From Zelopaecilomyces penicillatus (Eukaryota > Ascomycota > Sordariomycetes > Hypocreales > Pseudodiploosporaceae), in NCBI GenBank assembly GCA_005765155.1, contig VCCP01000004.1, positions 3,410,001 to 3,474,000 of the forward strand: 64,000 nt of DNA, given 5' to 3'. Positions 43,584 to 51,967 of the stretch are shown here, piece after piece. The notes beneath the pieces are model-generated. The model saw only the letters and a list, made by a program, of their open reading frames with translations. It made no database searches and was not told the DNA's origin. The translations under genes were made by a program, and so were the position numbers. Position 1 is the stretch's first letter. Each line of letters starts with the position of its first letter.

Positions 43584-46500
43584 TAGTTTTATATTAGATT
43601 TATTTTTATTATAGCCTTTAGATTTAATATATTTTAAATATAATAATATATTAAAGCTTATATATAGTTTATTATTAAATAAAATCCTTAATATAATTAT
43701 TATAAAAGTATATATTAAAGAGCTATATTATTAATTATTTCTATCCAGCTAAAAGTATTTATAATTATTATTATATTATCTTTATAACTATTCTTTAATT
43801 ATATATATTAAATAATCTATTATTATACCTGGATTTCTTTATTAATAATTAAAGCTAGATTATATTTATTAGTATTTTATAAAAAAAGCTCTTTATTATA
43901 CTAAGGATAATATAAATATAATAATTAACTTTATTATGTTAATATTTATTAAGCTTATAAGATTAAATAATATTTTAATAGGCTTAAAAATTATATTATT
44001 TAAGCAGAAGAATATATTAAATATTATTCTTAAGATATAATAATAATATTAATAATTTTATATCTTTATATCCTATTTAATTAATATTAATCTATATATT
44101 TATAATTATTTTAATTCTTATTAATTATTTATTATATTATTTTATTAATAATCTATAAAGCATAGGGTTATAAGGCTATTAATATTATTAATATCTATTA
44201 TTTAATTTATTAATAATATAATTTAAAGTTATAAAAAGAAATAAAAAATATTAAAAAAAGCTAGATAATATCTCTATAATATAATATATCTGAATATTTA
44301 TATTAATATTTATTATCTAACTATTATAAAAAAAAATATATTATTAATTAACATTAATACCTTATTAAATAAGAATTAATATAAATAAGCTTATAAATTT
44401 AATTAATTTTATTTTAATAAATAAAAACTAATATAATTCTAATATAAATAGTTTAAGAAAAAGGTATATAAAATAAATTATTTAAATATTAAAAAGCTAT
44501 TATTTATTAAGATTAATATATAAATAATTATTTATTTTCTATTATACAATATTTTTTATTATAATAATAATACGCTAATATAATAGATAACTTATTTATA
44601 TAATAAATATATAGTATTATTTAATATAATCCTATTATAAATTAATTAATAAAATATAATAGATAAGAATAAGTTTATATTAGATATTTATTTTAAAGCT
44701 AATTAAAGATATTAATAAACTATAATTATTAATTAAATATTAGTTAAATCTATTTATTTAATAAGCTATATAATTAATAATAATTAATTATTATTAATAA
44801 AGTATAATAAGATAATATAATATTTTTATAAGCAGCTTTATTAGGCTTATATAAATAAGTATAGGTATTTAAAAATCTATCTTTTTAAGAATAAATAAAT
44901 ATAATAATTAAATAAAATTATCTTTATAAATAGATATATACTTATAAAATTAATTAACTAATAATAATAATTTAATAATATTATAATAAATAATACTATT
45001 ATTAAATATTTAATAAAAAACCTTATTAATACTATAAATAAGGTTAAAAGGTATTACTTTTATTATTAAATTCTTAATTAAAATTACTTTATCTATTAAA
45101 ATAAATCTTAATTATATTTTTCTTAGTTTTTTTAATTAAAAGAATAAAATTATAATAAAGATATATTTAAAATATATTATTTAATAAATAATTAAAGATC
45201 TTTTAAATTATATAAGCTATATATATTATTTAATATTTTAATATATACTATAATACTATACTTATATATTAATTAATATACTTTATTAATTAAATATTTT
45301 ATAGGAATCTTTAATAATATATCTTTATTTAAGATAATTATATTTAATTTCATAATAATTAAATAGGTATAATTAATTAAATCTTTATATATAATCTAAA
45401 TAAATAATATATTTTTATTATTATAATACCTGCTTTTATTTTTATTAAATAGGATCTTATTCTTAAACTATGTAAGATTATTCTATAATATAATAATCCT
45501 ATTATTATTAGTATTAATTTAATTAAGCTAGTTAATATATATATTATCTTAATTAATAATTCTAGAATTAAGGTCTTTATTAAATAATAAATTAAATAAT
45601 TATAATAATCTAATCTTAAGCTATTATATATTATAAGACTTTATTTATTAGAAAAAAGTAAAAGAAAGCTTATTTAACTCTATTATTCTATATATATTTA
45701 ATTAAAGATTCTAATCTATTATATTATAAATAATAACTTATTCTTTTTTAATTTACTTCCTTTAATTATAATCTATTCTTTTTTAATTATAGCTTATCTA
45801 CTCTTATTTTCGATTTATTAAAAGACTCCTTTTAATATTAATACTATACAAATAGTATATTTATATTATTTAATACTGGCTTATATAGTATTATAATCTA
45901 ATCAATATATCTAATAGCTTTATTATTACCTTACTCTTTACTTTACTTTTAAAAAAGAGAATAAATTATATTTATTATATATAGATTCCTAGACTTAAAA
46001 AGATTATTAACCTAATATATTTAGGTTATTATATATAGGTAAGCTAGCTATATATATCTTAAATAATTAGGATTTAAATTAGATTTAATTAATTATATAA
46101 AAGTATATTTTTATTAATATAATAAGTATTTATCTAATAGTTTATATAAAAATATATAAGCTAATATATATTAAGTATAAATCCTATTAAATTAATAAAT
46201 TTTAAATTATAATTATAATTATAATTAATAATATTCTATATTATCTTACTTTATTTAAAGTATAGATAATATTATTTAAATAGGTTTAATATATTTTACT
46301 TTTAATATAATATTATTTATATTAATATAATTAAATAATTTAAATTTAATTCTTTTATATCTATATTAAGATTAAGATTATATTATATTCTCTTTATATA
46401 TTAATAAAACTATACTAATATAATAATATAATTAAGAAAAATAATTTATTAAAGTAATATCTATTTATATATAGTATCTTTAATAAGATATATATAAATT

Positions 46501-46827
46501 CTTATATTAAAGATATTTAAGGATTAATCTAATAATTTCTTAATAGATCTTTTTTTAATTAAAATACTAAAATAAAGAATTATAAAATTAGAATATAACT
46601 TATTATAATAGAAAAAAGGATTTTAAGGTAATTAATAGAATATAATATAAATATTAAATTAATACTATAATAATAAAAGAGATAGATTTATTATAATTAT
46701 ATTATTATTAAAAGGGATATATAACTATAAAAATATAAATCTATTACTAAGAATTTAATTATATAAGCTAATTAATAATATAATATATTAAAAAAGCAAG
46801 CTAATTATATATTTTTATTTAAATATT
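43584..46827. other. A/T desert, right end
   Basis: RIP-type A/T-saturated sequence with no recognised element. CpA and TpG words become slightly more frequent toward the right, and normal composition begins within about 100-150 bp of 46900. Confidence 0.65.
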
Positions 46828-46910
46828 ATAATATTAATAAGCTTTATAATACTAATAAATTATATAATACTAATAAACTATACAATACTAGTAAGCACTA
46901 TAATATTGCT
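46828..46910. repeat. 18-bp tandem repeat at the desert edge
   Basis: Four consecutive 18-bp units (46828-46845, 46846-46863, 46864-46881, 46882-46899) plus a partial one, with consensus near ATAATACTAATAAACTAT. The leftmost copies are nearly pure A/T; the fourth regains C and G (ACAATACTAGTAAGCACT). The repeat lies about 175 bp before the SRAP start codon, so it is in that gene's promoter region. Confidence 0.85.
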
Positions 46911-47083
46911 TTAATAATCAGAATCTATTTTTTTATAATACTATCCCTTATTCTATAAGTATAGCAGCCTCTATAATACTTATATAAGCCCTGCAACTCC
47001 CGCTAAGGTATATTATAGTGTAAGACCTAGTATAATATACCATGCTATAAAACTCACTGTCTACAAAGTTCATCGGTGTCAAG

Positions 47084-48199
47084 ATGTGCGGACGATATGC
47101 GCTAGCCTTGGTGAGTAGCATCTTGAAAGAGACTGCAAGCACTTAACTTATGAATGCAGCGGCCTTCCCAGGTTCGGCAAATGCTAGAGGAAGACGGCGT
47201 TCTCGTCGAAGAAGCTCCAGCAGACGATGGTGATGGGGCTCCTCGTCAGACTTACAACTTTGCCCCTAGCTATGATGGCATTGTTTATCGAGCGTATACG
47301 CCTGAGTTGGGTGCGAGTTTCCAACCAGTTCTGAACACAGATGACTCACATATTATACATCGTCAACATCATGTCAGATATAAACTTCAGACCATGAGAT
47401 GGGGGCTCGTGCCTTCTTGGACGAGACAGACTTTAGGATACTCCCTACCCCGGATGCCCATAAATTGCAGAGGTGATTCTCTTAGTTTACCGGGAGGTAT
47501 ATGGGCTACAATGAAGTCTCGCCAGAGGTGCCTAGTTATCGCACAAGGATACTATGAGTGGCTCAGGAAGGGCCCTAAGCACAATATTCCCCACTACGTC
47601 ACGCGGACGGACGGCCATCTCATGTGTTTTGCCGGCTTGTGGGATTGCGCAAAATCGGCTGGTAAAAGTCTCACTGTTATCATCACTAATAGCGCTTATG
47701 AACACTAATTCCGCCCATAGACATACCAGCTAAGATATACACGTATACAATCATTACAACAGACTCTAACGACAGGCTCAAATTCCTTCATGATCGTATG
47801 CCTGTTATTCTCGACGCCGATTTTAAAAAACTTCGACAGTGGCTGGACCCTACGCGGAATGAATGGACCCGTGAATTACAGTCTCTTCTCAAACCATTTG
47901 AGGGTGAGCTAGAGATTTATCCTGTGAAGAATGAAGTTGGGAAAGTTGGAAACAACTCTCCATCATTCATCATCCCCCTAGATAGTATCCAAAATAAGTC
48001 TAACATTGTCAACATCTTTTCCAACCTTAATCAACAGGCGACTAAAACGAAGTCGTCCAGTAATAACCCAGGCTATGAAACGGTTATCAAATCCAGAACA
48101 GGGGTCGATACCAAATCATCAATCAACCAGGAAACTGTATTATCAGGAGTATCATTGGCTAAGAAACGCAAAATAGGCTCGATTACTAATAACTTATAA
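47084..48199 (+). CDS. SRAP-domain (HMCES/YedK-type) DNA repair protein
   Basis: Three exons (47084-47110, 47160-47661, 47721-48199) encode 335 residues. SRAP proteins shield abasic sites in single-stranded DNA by forming a covalent bond through the Cys exposed after Met removal. The start MCGRYAL supplies Cys2. Other expected active-site positions are visible: NFAP (Asn42), the YYEW Glu (Glu142) and the His of HDRMPVI (about His200). INCRGDSL and GLVPSW are also typical. The tail ends with KKRKIG, a plausible nuclear localisation signal, after a low-complexity Ser/Asn-rich stretch. The second intron must remove an in-frame TAA at 47706. GTAAAA at 47662 with an acceptor at 47720 restores the IYTYTIITTD frame; an acceptor ten bases downstream at 47730 (CCAG) would also work. 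The gene is the first one at the edge of the A/T desert and looks intact. Confidence 0.9.
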
Positions 48200-48279
48200 T
48201 ATCTATAAAAAGATATAATTATAAAAGTATAATATCTTTTTAAAAAAACTAATTATAAATTAATAAATAATATATTTTT

Positions 48280-48768
48280 ATTATTTATTATTTATTATTT
48301 ATTATTTATTATTTATTATTTATTATTTATTATTTATTATTTATTATTTATTATTTATTATTTATTATTTATTATTTATTATTTATTATTTATTATTTAT
48401 TATTTATTATTTATTATTTATTATTTATTATTTATTATTTATTATTTATTATTTATTATTTATTATTTATTATTTATTATTTATTATTTATTATTTATTA
48501 TTTATTATTTATTATTTATTATTTATTATTTATTATTTATTATTTATTATTTATTATTTATTATTTATTATTTATTATTTATTATTTATTATTTATTATT
48601 TATTATTTATTATTTATTATTTATTATTTATTATTTATTATTTATTATTTATTATTTATTATTTATTATTTATTATTTATTATTTATTATTTATTATTTA
48701 TTATTTATTATTTATTATTTATTATTTATTATTTATTATTTATTATTTATTATTTATTATTTATTATT
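48280..48768. repeat. perfect heptanucleotide array (ATTATTT)69
   Basis: From 48280 the 7-bp unit ATTATTT repeats 69 times to 48762 with no visible mismatch, plus a 6-bp partial unit. It lies between the 3' end of the SRAP gene (80 bp away) and the ELF1 start codon (100 bp away), so it occupies most of the ELF1 upstream region. Perfect identity implies recent expansion or continual homogenisation. Confidence 0.97.
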
Positions 48769-48867
48769 AAGCTATTATTAAAGCAGGGATAATAAGTTTA
48801 GTTAATATAATCTCGCCATCGCTTGTCTGTGTTGTTACCAGTATCGTTGCCAGGCCTACTCGCAGCC

Positions 48868-49429
48868 ATGGGCAAACGCAAGTCATCTAGCAAACCGATG
48901 GGGCCGAAGAGGGTAAGCTATTCATACTTCATAATACCTAAATTACTTCCATTAAAGATGAAATGCAGGCTGATCCATTGCCCACAACATTCACTTGTCT
49001 CTTTTGCAACCACGAAAAATCTGTAACTGTTAAACTAGACAGAAAAGCAGGCGTAGGCCAGCTGGACTGCCGTGTTTGTGGACAAAAATTTCAATGCGGT
49101 GTCAATTGTTTGTCTATTTCTCATCTGCCAGCCTATCAGCCAGTTCTAACTTAGATCTGCCCCGAAGATTTATCTGCTGCAGTTGATGTATATGGGGAAT
49201 GGGTTGACGCAGCAGGTACGGCGTTTCATGCGCCGAATTATACTTCCGGTTACTAATTGTTCTTTTAGATGCGGTGGCAAAGGAAGACGGGAATGATGTG
49301 GCGTATAAAGCCACAGCCCGGGCATCAACATCACGCAAAGAGGCCGGAGGTAGGACTCTAACAAACGAGCATGACGATACTGGACATTACGAGGGAGACG
49401 GAGTTGTGGCAGATGACGAGGATTATTGA
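48868..49429 (+). CDS. ELF1: transcription elongation factor Elf1
   Basis: Four exons (48868-48912, 48969-49107, 49168-49215, 49269-49429) give 130 residues. Elf1 is a small conserved zinc-binding protein that travels with RNA polymerase II on chromatin. The sequence begins with the basic MGKRKSS tail, then PLPTTFTCLFCNHE and CRVCGQKFQCGVN, supplying the two C-x2-C pairs of the zinc ribbon, followed by YLSAAVDVYGEWVDA read across intron 2, and an acidic C-terminus ending DDEDY. The second intron's acceptor is chosen at 49167 because only that one restores the conserved NYLSAAVDVY. The gene is convergent with FUR1, with stop codons about 107 bp apart. Its promoter is almost entirely the ATTATTT array. 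Confidence 0.95.
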
Positions 49430-49536
49430 CGCCCGACTTGATGACTTCCACATACACAATTGTTTACCTGACAGGATCCATGAAATGAAAGTCTGACTCA
49501 TCGGTCGGCTTCCCTTCCAAACGAGAACCTGGTTTC

Positions 49537-50492
49537 TTAGATCGTATAGAACCTGTCGCCAAAGTCCCCAAGGCCTGGTACAATATAGCTGCGCAAGTGT
49601 TAGCCTATATCTTATCCAATAGGATTGATCGTACTTCTTCTCATCCAAGCCCTAAGAAGCCGTTAGATTAGCAAGAACTGCTCTCTGTAGTGGTGTTGTC
49701 ACAACTCACTTGGTCAATAAATGCTGTTACAACTTTGAGCTGAGGGAACTTGGTGGCAAAGTTGCTCACACCTTCAGGGCTAGCGATTAAATTGAGAAAC
49801 AAAATATGATCCTCGGGCACGCCTCGGGCTTTGAGGACTTGAACCGCCATGATGGCAGAACCTCCTATTCGTTGCCGTAAGATTCCTATACCTAGTCTTG
49901 TCGAACAAACACAGGTGTCTTGACCTACCAGTGGCAAACATAGGGTCTAAAAGCAATACCCATCTATCGGCAATGTCTTCGGGTAGTTTATCGTAGAAAA
50001 GTTTAGGTTGTGATGTGTCTTCATCTCTTTGAATCAATATTTTACCGATTCGAACAGAACGGCAGCAATCACGCAAGCCTTGTTCCATGGCTTCCCCCGC
50101 CCGCATGATTGAGACACCACATATCTTCCCTTGAAACATCAGACCATTATAGGTGCGGCCGACGGGAGTCGTGATGCTCTTCTCGATCACTGGTAGGTGG
50201 TTTAGGCCTTCCTCCACCAGTAGCCGAATTATGCGATTCGAATAAAAGATGAAGTCAGCTCGCTCCGTGTCTTTATTTCGAATCATTCTACCGAGTTTCA
50301 GCGATCGATTGAGGAAGTATCCAAATTAAAAACTCACGATAAGAGGGCAATTAGCTGTGGCGTTTGTGGTAAAACGCGCACGTTGTCGAATGGGACTTCG
50401 ACGGAAACTGTTGCGCTTGGCTTCCGGTCCTGACCTTCAAAACTTGGGCCTACGCATCGAGTTGGCGCATTACTTGATACATTTTCAGCCAT
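49537..50492 (-). CDS. FUR1: uracil phosphoribosyltransferase
   Basis: Five exons on the minus strand (50492-50338, 50287-49929, 49864-49710, 49651-49635, 49588-49537) encode 245 residues. UPRT converts uracil and PRPP to UMP in the pyrimidine salvage pathway. Diagnostic stretches are VLPQTPQLIALLS, RIIRLLVEEGLNHLP, GKICGVSIMRAGEAMEQGL, the PRPP loop DPMFATGGSA (about residues 166-175, with Phe where yeast has Leu) and the C-terminal uracil-binding YIVPGLGDFGDRFYTI. The fourth exon is only 17 nt. Splicing restores one continuous frame, so the apparent stops in single frames are intronic. The start is the ATG beginning MAENVSS; an upstream in-frame ATG at 50594 would add 34 residues that resemble nothing. 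It is divergent from URC1, whose product belongs to uracil catabolism. Confidence 0.95.
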
Positions 50493-50970
50493 GATGCTCC
50501 GTTTTGCAAGTGGAAAGGAATCGGATGTGGCCTGAAATCGTGTTCTTTCCGTCCCAGGTAAGCTGTGTCTGGAGGTAAAGTGTGCTACTATCACAAGGCG
50601 CTCCTAAAAACATGAACCCCGAAACGAATGAAATATCTAGCTAACGGAATACATATTTTTGTTCCATAAGAATAATGTGTACTAGAAGGGCAGAAACAAT
50701 TATTAAAAGGTTCTAGCCTTAAAATCATGCTAATATATTAAACGATAAATAACAAAATAATAAAGCTATCAGACTATTATAAACATATTTTTAAACTGTT
50801 ATTGATCAATGTTTAATAAAGCATTCATATTATAATATATAGTAGACGTCTAACTTAGAAAGCTATACTACTTTTCCTTTATTTAGTTCCCCGCTGCTAC
50901 AAGGGCTCTAGGATAAAGCCCATGAGCGTTTGTTAGCTTTTAATTACCTAACAGTGCAGTTAAAGACTGT

Positions 50971-50985
50971 CGGCGGCAGCCGCCG
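50971..50985. promoter_or_regulatory. overlapping CGG-N6-CCG palindromes
   Basis: The 15-bp string CGGCGGCAGCCGCCG is a perfect 7-bp inverted repeat around one A. It contains two CGG-N6-CCG sites (50971-50982 and 50974-50985). CGG triplets with six-base spacing are the known geometry for the yeast Zn2Cys6 pyrimidine regulator Ppr1, and the URC pathway has a Zn2Cys6 regulator, Urc2. Binding here is inferred from geometry and location only. Confidence 0.5.
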
Positions 50986-50992
50986 CCCGGAA

Positions 50993-51015
50993 GCGGGGTA
51001 TCTTTGCTACCCCGC
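50993..51015. promoter_or_regulatory. inverted repeat GCGGGGTA-N7-TACCCCGC
   Basis: An 8-bp perfect inverted repeat with a 7-base spacer lies eight bases from the CGG palindrome. Each arm contains a GCGGGG word matching the loose CreA/Mig1-type SYGGRG consensus. The symmetry suggests a dimeric protein site; the identity of the protein is unknown. Confidence 0.4.
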
Positions 51016-51309
51016 ACTTTCCCCTCCACGTTGATGTGTCCATCGTAGCTCTCTAAACTAATTAATCATATCAATGCTCTGAGTCTAGAGGCTTAGCAGC
51101 ATCTTCCCTAATAGGGCGATTCTAGCGGCTGAAAAACTCTGTGAAGCCTTCAATACAGCTTTATCAACCTTCAAAGCTCCTGGTCGACACTCGGAATCCA
51201 ATAGTAAGTAGACTGCAATGTTGGATTGGTATAATTTCAGAACATGTCACACGGGGCATAATCAGTATCAACGTCGAACCTCAGCGGCGCTAATCACCCC
51301 TCCTTAGCA

Positions 51310-51490
51310 GTACCTACCTAGTCAATGCCCTGTATAATAGATACAAAGGTACCTAAACAATTATACATACTTGGGTAGCTGTGCTATGTGCCTTGAGTTA
51401 GTACCTAGTATCTACCTGAGTACTAGGTACTACCTACTTACCTATAGTAGTACCTTAGGTATCTATCTTCTACTACGTAGTAGTACCTGT
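51310..51490. repeat. TACCT/AGGTA word cluster with palindrome
   Basis: TACCT, AGGTA and GTAC words occur many times in both orientations, and CTACTACGTAGTAG at 51470-51483 is a perfect 14-bp palindrome. The arrangement could fold into hairpins. Similar word clusters are common in intergenic DNA of many Sordariomycetes; no function is known to me. Confidence 0.5.
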
Positions 51491-51967
51491 CTTGCAAGTG
51501 CCAGGCAGGATACGAAGGGGGAGAAAACACCGCCTGGAACACCCCATGAGACATTGTAGAGAGAGATATAGAGATGTCAATTAATAATTGTATCTTGAAT
51601 ATATATATATATACTAGCTTCTCTTAGGATATATATATACACTCGTCTGATAAAGCAAACTAGAACATGCTTTAGCCAGATAATTTTGGTTATTAGATTA
51701 TTTTATTAGCAAGCCTTGAATATGTAGCGGAATGTTACATTAGCTGTCTCTTTTTTTTACCCTGTCGGCTACTTCTTTGAGGACCTGGTGCCGCCACGTC
51801 GTTGGACGTCTTGTCTTTCGTAAGCCAATACTGCACCCGTCGTTATCGGGATTCCTACCTTCATCTTCATTGTCTATCTTCCCCTCGTCATACACAGGTC
51901 AGTTTCTTCTCGGCCTGACTTTATACTCTTCAACGATTCGTCACTATACCACACCTTGCTAGGCATC

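Larger units (their letters stand above)
50493..51967. promoter_or_regulatory. shared divergent upstream region of FUR1 and URC1
   Basis: 1.5 kb without a gene lies between two divergently transcribed uracil-metabolism genes. The part near FUR1 (about 50640-50880) is A/T-rich. A G/C-rich centre at 50971-51015 holds two inverted repeats described separately. From about 51310 to 51490 there is a cluster of TACCT/AGGTA words and a 14-bp palindrome. AT dinucleotide runs occur near 51598-51613 and 51631-51641, and a T-run at about 51751-51758. No open frame here has a recognisable product. Confidence 0.7.

Noticed and set aside
1..46930. Mitochondrial genome or mitochondrial insertion, because of extreme A/T content
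   Set aside because: No mitochondrial gene, rRNA or tRNA text is visible, and the specific loss of CpA/TpG/CpG plus LTR retrotransposon remains point to RIP-mutated nuclear DNA.
7431..46930. Centromere
   Set aside because: RIP-mutated A/T blocks are typical of some fungal centromeres, but also of subtelomeres and interspersed isochores. Nothing in the sequence distinguishes these; CENP-A mapping would be needed.
46948..47142. 64-codon minus-strand open frame opposite the SRAP start
   Set aside because: It overlaps the well-supported SRAP first exon and promoter and has no recognisable product.
49170..49457. Minus-strand frames opposite ELF1
   Set aside because: They are antisense shadows of the ELF1 exons and introns.
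49358..50286. Frameshifted FUR1 pseudogene
   Set aside because: Single frames break several times, but each break has a GT...AG intron that restores conserved UPRT text and a 738-nt frame.
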